This document shows, one piece after another, positions 57,616-64,000 of a stretch of 64,000 nt of DNA (the stretch's first letter is position 1; each line of letters begins with the position of its first letter). Source of the DNA: Shewanella algicola (GTDB lineage Bacteria; Pseudomonadota; Gammaproteobacteria; Enterobacterales; Shewanellaceae). The position numbers and the translations under genes were made by a program. The notes beneath the pieces were generated by a model. That model was not told the DNA's origin. It did no database searches and saw nothing but the letters and a program-made list of their open reading frames with translations. The stretch spans positions 1-64,000 of the forward strand of contig NZ_BMQI01000001.1 of NCBI RefSeq assembly GCF_014648035.1, in the 5' to 3' direction.

Positions 57616-58065
57616 ATGATAATAAGAGCTGGCCAACACGCCGATTTACACGCCTTAGTTAATTTTAATCAAGCCATGGCAATGGAAACCGAAAACCTTA
57701 CCCTAGATGCAGACAAACTCACTCAAGGGGTTGAAGGGTTGTTAACTCATCCTGAGCGCGGTGTTTATTTAGTTGCAGAAGTAGATGGCGAAATTGTCGG
57801 GTCGCTGATGGTGACTTACGAGTGGAGCGATTGGCGCGCCAGTAATTATTACTGGATCCAAAGTGTCTATGTTCGCCCACAAAATCGTCGCCAGGGTATT
57901 TATGGCAAGCTCTACCAGGCGGTTAAAGACTTTGCCGCCGCCAATGGTGGTACAGCTAGCTTCAGATTATATGTAGAACATGACAACGCCGTTGCTCAAA
58001 AAACCTATGAGTCTTTGGGCATGCAGCAAAGCCATTATTTGATGTATGAAGAAAATACCAAGTAA
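57616..58065 (+). CDS. GNAT-family N-acetyltransferase
   Basis: 149 residues. The acetyl-CoA-binding motif A is WIQSVYVRPQNRRQGIYGKLYQAV (R/Q-x2-G-x-G/Y), with the preceding strand VGSLMVTYEWSDW and the C-terminal NAVAQKTYESLGM. Transfers an acetyl group to an unknown amine substrate. Stands alone. Confidence 0.9.
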   Translation: MIIRAGQHADLHALVNFNQAMAMETENLTLDADKLTQGVEGLLTHPERGVYLVAEVDGEIVGSLMVTYEWSDWRASNYYWIQSVYVRPQNRRQGIYGKLYQAVKDFAAANGGTASFRLYVEHDNAVAQKTYESLGMQQSHYLMYEENTK

Positions 58066-58161
58066 AACGGTTGAAATCCCTATCTAACCACCTGCAAAGT
58101 CAGCACTTAACCGGCGGTTATGTTGTCTACCTAACCCGCTCTCAGGTTACCTAGATTGAAT

Positions 58162-59298
58162 TTAAGTTCTGACGCTAAAGCGCATCATCACTGGTGCGTG
58201 GTCGGTACTGTCACTGTCGCGCTCATAATCTGGGCGAACAAGATGTCTGTCGAAGGTTTGATAATCAATAATATGGGCTAAATTTTGCTGTTGAGTCGGG
58301 TTAAACTCGCTTGAGACTAAAATGTAATCAAGCACCGATCCTGTGTTGCCATAATAATGCGTAGCTTGTCTTACAGCATGTGGTTCGTCATCAAGCAATG
58401 AAGCGGATTCAAACTCATCTTGCGCCAAAGTGGCATTGCATTTAGTTGCCGCAATAAACAACTCATAACTGTCGTACAAACTGCTTTGATGTAATTCTGC
58501 CATTAATGAGGTTTCGCCAAGCTTGGCTAATTGCGGGTCTTCAATGTCACTGCGAAACACCCGCAGTTGATTATTAAAGGCCGCTAACAGCTCGCTGCCT
58601 AAGGTGTCATTAAAGTCGCCCATTAACATAAAAGGTTGCTGGGCTTGTTGGCGCCTCATGAGCATTTGATGGCATAACAATGCTGACTCACTGCCGCGTT
58701 GTAAACTTGAGGCCCAACGCCCAAGCACCTGGCGTGCAACAAAGTCCGGTCCGCCTTGTAAACCGCTCTCGCTAATATCATCACGGCTTACACCACTGCG
58801 TTTTGATTTAAGGTGAATAACGTAACAATCGCACGGCCCAAATACCGGTAATTGAATGGTGGCACGAAGCGGTTTGCGGCTAAAAGCAAAGGTATCGGCT
58901 AAACCTAATTGAGTAATCCATTGCGGATCAGGGCTGACATTAACTGAATCCACAATCGGATATTTAGAAGCAATGGCCACCACAGGACTGCGATAAACAT
59001 AATCGCTGATCACTTCAGGCTCATCTAAGGCCACAAAGTACTCATAACCCAATGATTGGGTCAATTTGGCCAAGGCATCTGGGCTAAATACTTCTTGAAA
59101 ACCGATAATATCTGGCTGGCTTTGATTAATAAAATCACTTAACCAGGCACACTTTTTTTGCCATTGCTTGTCGCTGTAAATATTTTCAAAATCATAAAAC
59201 GCATATGGCGGTTCAATAAAGTTAAATAAGTTAATACTCACCACATTAAAGCTAAGCTCAGATGCAGTAGGCGATGATGCGTCGTTTACGTTTAACAT
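58162..59298 (-). CDS. Endonuclease/exonuclease/phosphatase-family protein
   Basis: 378 residues. Metal and catalytic motifs of the EEP fold: DIIGFQEVFSP (Glu), VIHLKSKR, LMGDFNDTLGSE (Asp, Asn) and DSTDHAPVMMRF (Asp-His). No signal peptide, so cytosolic; the fold serves nucleases, lipid and sugar phosphatases, so the substrate cannot be named. Monocistronic. Confidence 0.9.
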   Translation of the reverse strand: MLNVNDASSPTASELSFNVVSINLFNFIEPPYAFYDFENIYSDKQWQKKCAWLSDFINQSQPDIIGFQEVFSPDALAKLTQSLGYEYFVALDEPEVISDYVYRSPVVAIASKYPIVDSVNVSPDPQWITQLGLADTFAFSRKPLRATIQLPVFGPCDCYVIHLKSKRSGVSRDDISESGLQGGPDFVARQVLGRWASSLQRGSESALLCHQMLMRRQQAQQPFMLMGDFNDTLGSELLAAFNNQLRVFRSDIEDPQLAKLGETSLMAELHQSSLYDSYELFIAATKCNATLAQDEFESASLLDDEPHAVRQATHYYGNTGSVLDYILVSSEFNPTQQQNLAHIIDYQTFDRHLVRPDYERDSDSTDHAPVMMRFSVRT

Positions 59299-59596
59299 AT
59301 GTTAATCCTAATAAAACTTATTACTAGGATACTGATTTGCGAGTGAGAACACCATGAGTAACAAAACTCGATTTAGCTTATTAAGCCCTTATCGCGAGCC
59401 TTGTAGATTTTAATCTACAATAAATTGAACCGAATCCAAATCGCCCACGTAAAACTTACCAATGAATGAATTAAGCGTTCTTAATTAACCAACAGTGATT
59501 AGCCCCAGTGATTAATCACCAAGACATTCGTTGCCATTAAATCTGACCCGATTTAACTCTATGTATGAAAGAGCCAACAACCTCCGTAAGACCCTT
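59299..59596 (+). other. Gene-free stretch, candidate small RNA or leader
   Basis: About 300 bases before a plus-strand terminator that no annotated gene needs. Contains a 9-bp hairpin at 59401-59420 (TTGTAGATT...AATCTACAA) and a 19-codon frame starting at 59354 that I do not trust. A noncoding RNA or an attenuated leader of the next gene would explain the terminator. Confidence 0.35.
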
Positions 59597-59631
59597 TGGC
59601 TTATCCCTCACCCTGATAAGCCATTTTTTTT
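59597..59631 (+). terminator. Strong plus-strand terminator before the CIA30 gene
   Basis: TGGCTTATC pairs with GATAAGCCA across a 9-base loop, followed by eight T. It lies 50 bases upstream of the next start. Confidence 0.88.
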
Positions 59632-59682
59632 ACGGCGAAATTTGCCCAACCAAAACCAAGCAATACTGATAGGAGATCAATG

Positions 59683-60282
59683 ATGTTAGCCTTTAACACT
59701 GATAAACTACTTAAGTTCGGCTTGATTAACGGCGTGATTGTCGCTGCATTATTAATCAACCCAGCTTACAGTGCGAGTGAGGACAATATGTTATTTCGTT
59801 TTGCAAATGAGGATCATTTTGAAGGTTGGCAGATCAATAATGACACCGTGATGGGCGGCGTATCACAAAGCCAGATTAAACAGAATAAACAGCAAGACCT
59901 GCTGTTTACCGGCAATGTATCGTTAGACAATAACGGTGGATTTGCATCGACAGAGTCGCGTTTTACCCATCAAATATCTGCCGCATCATCACTCACCATT
60001 GCGGTTAAAGGTGACGGTAAGGTTTATCAGCTGCGTTTAAAAACACCTCAACTGTCTTATGGTGAAGCGTACGTGGCTAACTTTACCACTCAAGCAGATA
60101 CATTAACTGAGCACACTTTTACTGCCGCAGATTTTACTGTCAGTTTTAGAGGACGGGTTGTAAGCAACGCGCCAGAATTAAACTTGCTAGACATCGAGCG
60201 GGTTGGGTTTCTTGTGGCACAAAAACAGCAAGGACCATTTGCAATTGAGTTACATTCTATTGAGTTTGAAAATAAAAAATAA
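59683..60282 (+). CDS. CIA30-family secreted protein
   Basis: About 199 residues with a signal peptide ending near AYSASE, so periplasmic. The domain pattern FANEDHFEGWQINNDTVMGGVSQSQI...GNVSLDNNGGFAS matches the complex I intermediate-associated protein 30 family, a galactose-binding-like fold. In mitochondria it assists complex I assembly; the bacterial role is unknown. AGGAG lies 7 bases before the ATG at 59683; an ATG at 59680 is closer than usual. Confidence 0.88.
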   Translation: MLAFNTDKLLKFGLINGVIVAALLINPAYSASEDNMLFRFANEDHFEGWQINNDTVMGGVSQSQIKQNKQQDLLFTGNVSLDNNGGFASTESRFTHQISAASSLTIAVKGDGKVYQLRLKTPQLSYGEAYVANFTTQADTLTEHTFTAADFTVSFRGRVVSNAPELNLLDIERVGFLVAQKQQGPFAIELHSIEFENKK

Positions 60283-60316
60283 TCACCCACGTATCGCTGA
60301 ATTTAAAGGCTAAACA

Positions 60317-60904
60317 TTGAAATTACCTGTGCAAATTAAAGGCATTATTTTCGACTTAGACGGTACTCTTGTTGAGTCGAGTTTAGACTTTGAGTTAATT
60401 CGCCAACAAATCGGCTGCCCAGAGGATATCGACCTGCTCAAGTATGTCGACGACCTAAGCTGTCAAAACAGTCAGGCTCATGCCAATGACATTATTATTG
60501 AGCATGAATACCAAGATGCAATAACCGCAAGGCCCATCAAAGGTATGGCCGAATTAATTAGTGCCATTGAAGCTGCAAAAATGCCTACGGCGATTGTCAC
60601 CCGCAACAGTCTGGCTGCCAGCACAATGAAAGTGAAGCAAAATGCCATCGCGATTGATCATGTGATAACCCGTGAAGACTACCCCGCAAAACCGGCTCCA
60701 GATGCACTATTAGCAATTGCAAACCAATGGCAAATAGCCCCTGAACACATTATGTATGTTGGTGATTATTTATATGACATTCAAGCCGCCAATAATGCTG
60801 GGATGGTCGCCTGTTTAATTACTCACGGGGTTGAAAAGCGCTATCAAGACCTTGCCGATGTCGTCATTGATGAGCTCAACCAATTACTGCCATTTATCCA
60901 GTAA
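60317..60904 (+). CDS. HAD-family phosphatase
   Basis: 195 residues. HAD motif I is IIFDLDGTLVESS, with the nucleophile Asp; motif II TAIVTRNS; motif III Lys in YPAKPAPDAL; motif IV VGDYLYDIQAANNAG. Cap region as in phosphoglycolate phosphatase or beta-phosphoglucomutase relatives. The start is TTG at 60317 with AAAGG 8 bases upstream; no ATG lies before motif I. 34 bases after the CIA30 gene. Confidence 0.9.
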   Translation: MKLPVQIKGIIFDLDGTLVESSLDFELIRQQIGCPEDIDLLKYVDDLSCQNSQAHANDIIIEHEYQDAITARPIKGMAELISAIEAAKMPTAIVTRNSLAASTMKVKQNAIAIDHVITREDYPAKPAPDALLAIANQWQIAPEHIMYVGDYLYDIQAANNAGMVACLITHGVEKRYQDLADVVIDELNQLLPFIQ

Positions 60905-60950
60905 CCTGGCGCTAACGGCCTAGTCATTAACAAGTCAATGTGAGAATCCT

Positions 60951-61166
60951 ATGAATCGAATTCACCCTAAAAAATTACTTCACAGCAAGTGGACCAAAGT
61001 TGAAGTGGTTAATAAACTCAAACATTTTAGCGTTATTAAAGTGGAATATGATGAGCAACAAAATGTCATTGAATGCATTATTCGCGCAGAGATGAATGCC
61101 GCTGAATTTGCTATAGAATGGCGCGATTTAAAAGACCCGCTGCAGTGGAAAATAGGCTGGCAATAA
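60951..61166 (+). CDS. Trp-rich small protein, TIGR02450 family
   Basis: 71 residues with conserved HPKKLLHSKWTKVEV opening and EWRDLKDPLQWKIGWQ end. Matches the TIGR02450 Trp-rich family, of unknown function. The last gene of the CIA30-HAD run, ending in a strong terminator. Confidence 0.88.
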   Translation: MNRIHPKKLLHSKWTKVEVVNKLKHFSVIKVEYDEQQNVIECIIRAEMNAAEFAIEWRDLKDPLQWKIGWQ

Positions 61167-61195
61167 AAAAGTGACTCGCCATGAGTCACTTTTTT
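61165..61195. terminator. Bidirectional terminator
   Basis: AAAAAGTGACTC pairs with GAGTCACTTTTTT around a 5-base loop, starting at the TIGR02450 stop codon. Confidence 0.92.
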
Positions 61196-61232
61196 AAACA
61201 CAAAAGCCTACTTAGTGATATTTGACTCTAGA

Positions 61233-62117
61233 TTATCTAATATTGAATACCGAACCTTCAATCCTGAAAGGAATAGTCTCTAAGCCCCAGTCAGATAGCA
61301 TAACATCACCTATGCGCAAGCTATCGCCTTCACTGCTACAGCCCCACATTTTAGCGCAAGTTTGCCCAGGAATATTTGAGCCCGTGCCTTTTGAAGTATC
61401 TGGGATCATGTGATTCAATTGGGCTATATGAGAGCCAAACATGCCCTCAAAGGTATCCATTGTAACATCTAGGGTTTCCATCTCACCTTCAGGAAAAGTA
61501 ACTGCGGCGGTTTGTTCTCCTGAAACGTTTTGTTCTTGCTTCAAGGTCACAACATCTTTAGAAACTAGCCCATATAGTGCATTCAAGGGCAAATCTTTAG
61601 TGGTCTCATGTAAATAGAGTGTCTGACCATAATGTCTTGCGGCATAATTATTTTGCTCGTAGGCAAGAGTCAGGTATTTGTCAGCTTTTGCCATGTCTTC
61701 ATCTACCATACCGCCACCTAAATACAACTTACCAAGTAGGTATGATGATTGGGAGTGACCCATTCTTGACGCGTACCCCAAATAGTCAAGGCCTTCTTCA
61801 ACATCTTTTAAGTGAGTATCTTGTAAATACAATACCCCTGCTTTGTATTTAGCATCTAACACGTATTTACCTGCACGGCGATACCACTTTAACGCCTTGT
61901 CTAAGTTTTTATCCGTGCCATAACCGGCATAATAAAACTCACCTAACATTGCCATTGCAGATGAGTGACCTCGTTTAGTTAAAATACGATAAGCTTTAAA
62001 GTATTCAACACATTCTGATGTTTGACACTCTGGCAGCTGACTTGCTTCACTTTTTGTTGGAGCAAAAATCAGAAAGCTGGCCAAGAGGCTAAAAATAATT
62101 ATTTTATGTTGCATCAT
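61233..62117 (-). CDS. Sel1-repeat secreted protein
   Basis: 294 residues with signal peptide ending near PTKSEASQ, so exported. Sel1-like (SLR) helical repeats: GHSSAMAMLGEFYYAGYGTDKNLDKALKWYRRAG, then AKYKAGVLYLQ..., then GHSQSSYLLGKLYLGGGMVDEDMAKADKYL. Such repeats mediate protein contacts. The last 90 residues, unlike the repeats, hold two Cys (GQTCAKMWGCSS). Two adjacent ATG codons (62117, 62114) are possible starts. Confidence 0.85.
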   Translation of the reverse strand: MMQHKIIIFSLLASFLIFAPTKSEASQLPECQTSECVEYFKAYRILTKRGHSSAMAMLGEFYYAGYGTDKNLDKALKWYRRAGKYVLDAKYKAGVLYLQDTHLKDVEEGLDYLGYASRMGHSQSSYLLGKLYLGGGMVDEDMAKADKYLTLAYEQNNYAARHYGQTLYLHETTKDLPLNALYGLVSKDVVTLKQEQNVSGEQTAAVTFPEGEMETLDVTMDTFEGMFGSHIAQLNHMIPDTSKGTGSNIPGQTCAKMWGCSSEGDSLRIGDVMLSDWGLETIPFRIEGSVFNIR

Positions 62118-62276
62118 GCTAATTCCATTTAATGAATGTTTTTATACTATTAGCGCTGAAGCTTAACTTGTCTATAGTAAGAATGGATTAAAAAATAAAC
62201 AGAACAAACGACTGTTTAACATAATACTAGTGTCACTAGGGCCTTCAGATAATTAAGCGATAGTAATTATTTTCAA

Positions 62277-63305
62277 TCACACGCCAAATCGTGTTGCTTC
62301 AAAACGATTTAATAGCCGATGCACGAGATAACACAGTAATAAAGTGGCGACGATGGCGACTAAAATGCTGCTTATACGGTATAAGGCACTAAAAACGAGA
62401 TCATTATTTGGCGTAAGATACTGGCCAAATAATATTCCTAAGGTGGTCATGGCGCCAAAGCCGACTCCTGAGCCGCTGGCCTCTTTAACGTGCACCTGGC
62501 TAAATAACATCAAGCCTATCCACAAAAGTGGCACGACAAAAAGTAGCATGCCAGACCAATCATAAAGCACTGCCTGGCCGACTAAGCCAAAAATTACGCC
62601 AAATAAGGTCCCTATTGCACGCTTTCTGGCATAGCCCAGTGCCCCATTCCAATGCATGGGAAATAACAGTAATAACGTGGTGGCTTGGGCTGACATTGAA
62701 TCTTTTAAATTAAACATCTGAAACACAATAAATGACGCGGTAGCGATAGAGGCACCCAATAATGTTTCGTGGCGCATACGATTAGGCGCTTTTACCACAC
62801 CGGCCATTGGCGGCCTTGGGGCAACGTCTGGCCATAATGCTGTCATCGCATAGGCGATAATCACCGAGGCGAGTGTCGCCCAAAAGTTGCTGAAAATGAG
62901 GTTGTTGATGTCCATGCCCGGATAACTGGCAAAATGCAGCATAATGCTTAAGCTAATCACGCCATTGGCACCGAACAAAAATAAACTGCCACGTGACATG
63001 GCGGCAAAACGATACAAAAACAATAAAAAAACGATGGGTAACATAACCCCAGGATGACCGCCAAATAAGCCACCGAGAATACCGACTTCAAGCCCAGCCA
63101 TAACCGACGAAGCCAGCAGTTGTCGCATGGCATGAGCGTTCATCACCGGAACTAATCCAAGTAATAACATCGGCGTGACGGTAAAAAACACCCCATAATT
63201 TAGGTCGAATAATTTACAAATCGCAAACCCCAGTGTGGCACCAGTAGCAATGCGCAAACATTGGTGTAAATCATTGGTAGTTAACGGACTATGACGTAAT
63301 AACAT
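62277..63305 (-). CDS. DUF2955 (FUSC-like) membrane protein
   Basis: About 342 residues, with roughly ten membrane segments arranged in two similar halves, as in aromatic-acid exporter (FUSC) relatives. DUF2955 by the FDLNYGVFFTVTPMLLLGLVP and RKRAIGTLFGVIFGLVGQ segments. It follows a HlyD-type membrane fusion protein gene and probably exports a small molecule with it. ATG at 63305 has GAAGG at 7 bases; an in-frame GTG at 63329 is the alternative. Confidence 0.85.
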   Translation of the reverse strand: MLLRHSPLTTNDLHQCLRIATGATLGFAICKLFDLNYGVFFTVTPMLLLGLVPVMNAHAMRQLLASSVMAGLEVGILGGLFGGHPGVMLPIVFLLFLYRFAAMSRGSLFLFGANGVISLSIMLHFASYPGMDINNLIFSNFWATLASVIIAYAMTALWPDVAPRPPMAGVVKAPNRMRHETLLGASIATASFIVFQMFNLKDSMSAQATTLLLLFPMHWNGALGYARKRAIGTLFGVIFGLVGQAVLYDWSGMLLFVVPLLWIGLMLFSQVHVKEASGSGVGFGAMTTLGILFGQYLTPNNDLVFSALYRISSILVAIVATLLLCYLVHRLLNRFEATRFGV

Positions 63306-63393
63306 CGGCATACCTTCAGGATATGTCACGGCAGGCCCTAGGGCCTTTAGTGGCGCAATAAGGCGAGTAACAACATCGATATTTTGATCGGGA

Positions 63394-64000
63394 TTAATAT
63401 ATATAGTGCAGCACGCTAATCAGCTTAATCTGTACTTTGGCTAAAAAACCTAGCACCGCATTATTAGGGACTAATTGCACAGTAGCGCGCGCACCGGCGG
63501 GTAAGGTATTAACCACTTGATGATCCAGAGCCAAATGCAAACGTAACCGCTGAGCATCACGCACCCAGCGCGCCGACGCCTCTGGCGTGGCTAAACGCCC
63601 ATTCGCATCAAACTGCCCTGCACTCACACCAGCATCGACATTGCTGACTTTAGCTTGATATAAACGCCCTGGTTGACCGTCAAAAGTAATATAAGCGGTA
63701 GATTGTGACTCTATTCCTCTTAAACTTTTTTCTCTAAAGTCGGCAATAATATCCACTTTTTCAGATACCACAGCGAGCAATGGCTGACCAACAGTGGCAA
63801 AACTGCCGACTTCTAGTTGTAGATTAGTCACAACCCCATTTTGCTCGGCGCGCACCTGGGTGTATGACAGATTTAACTCGGCCTGAGCGAGGCGATTTCG
63901 AGCTTGGCGCATTTTTAGATTCTCTGCACCATCACGCCCACGACTCACCACCAATTGACTTAGACGCGCATTGGCTGCCATTAAGTTAGCTTCTGCTGTT
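63394..64000 (-). CDS. HlyD-family membrane fusion protein, partial
   Basis: The last 200 or so residues; the frame stays open through the right edge, so the N-terminus lies beyond 64000. The lipoyl-like half-motif SYTQVRAEQNGVVTNLQLEVGSFATVGQPLLAVV and the helical hairpin before it (AQAELN) are typical. Links an inner-membrane pump (here the DUF2955 protein) to the outer membrane. The stop is 64 bases before the likely DUF2955 GTG start or 88 before its ATG. Confidence 0.88.
   Translation of the reverse strand, partial: TAEANLMAANARLSQLVVSRGRDGAENLKMRQARNRLAQAELNLSYTQVRAEQNGVVTNLQLEVGSFATVGQPLLAVVSEKVDIIADFREKSLRGIESQSTAYITFDGQPGRLYQAKVSNVDAGVSAGQFDANGRLATPEASARWVRDAQRLRLHLALDHQVVNTLPAGARATVQLVPNNAVLGFLAKVQIKLISVLHYIY

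Noticed and set aside
59354..59413. 19-codon leader peptide frame before the orphan terminator
   Set aside because: Short, without a clear ribosome-binding site; no run of regulatory codons that would suggest attenuation.

Overview
The window reads as a chromosomal segment of a marine gammaproteobacterium, almost certainly a Shewanella. The evidence is the gene content and order: ygfB-ubiH-ubiI-gcvTHP divergent from zapA and 6S RNA, mdh, folX-folE-folM, an NqrM maturation factor, an RRF_GI-family protein, an OsmC-YcaO fusion, a long-form isocitrate lyase with malate synthase G, and a periplasmic flavin reductase with a multihaem cytochrome c. The DNA is AT-rich and most gene ends carry clear intrinsic terminators. 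I saw no tRNA, rRNA, CRISPR array or prophage.

Region by region. 1-3.7 kb: a small hypothetical protein, a secreted protein and a CotH-like lipoprotein. 3.8-8.9 kb: the most striking system, a XylR/DmpR-type sigma-54 activator divergent from a Tat-exported flavoprotein reductase, a multihaem cytochrome c and an outer-membrane channel, with a good -24/-12 promoter and a UAS-like palindrome between them. 9.3-11.8 kb: a Cache-GGDEF-EAL protein. 12-24.4 kb: mixed housekeeping and accessory genes (OsmC-YcaO, a coiled-coil membrane protein, cold-shock protein, TrmH, thioesterase, NqrM, LysE and MFS exporters, MarR, a serine hydrolase). 24.4-30 kb: a decayed CBS-domain pseudogene, then the glyoxylate shunt (glcB, a LysR regulator, aceA). 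30.2-31.1 kb: a REP-associated tyrosine transposase between matching inverted 23-bp repeats. 31.2-35.3 kb: an S9 peptidase, a lipoprotein and a duplicated repeat-rich intergenic block.

35.3-43.9 kb: the glycine cleavage operon and ubiquinone hydroxylases on the minus strand, then zapA and 6S RNA (ssrS) on the plus strand. In E. coli ssrS is followed directly by ygfA. Here about 6 kb separates them, holding a GDPD-family lipoprotein and two large uncharacterised membrane proteins, one with a PEGA-like C-terminus and one with six DnaJ-type zinc-finger motifs. 50.5-56.2 kb: ygfA, a MetJ-box-preceded O-acetylhomoserine sulfhydrylase gene, the tetrahydromonapterin genes folX-folE-folM, and a divergent DCC-family/SDR pair. 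56-64 kb: mdh, a GNAT, an EEP-family protein, a CIA30 protein, a HAD phosphatase, a Trp-rich small protein, a Sel1 protein, and a DUF2955/HlyD export pair that runs off the right edge.

The best candidates for undescribed biology are the sigma-54-controlled reductase system, probably respiration of an aromatic or other non-fumarate acceptor, and the three-gene membrane module between ssrS and ygfA. All functional calls rest on reading motifs and gene order; no database search was run.
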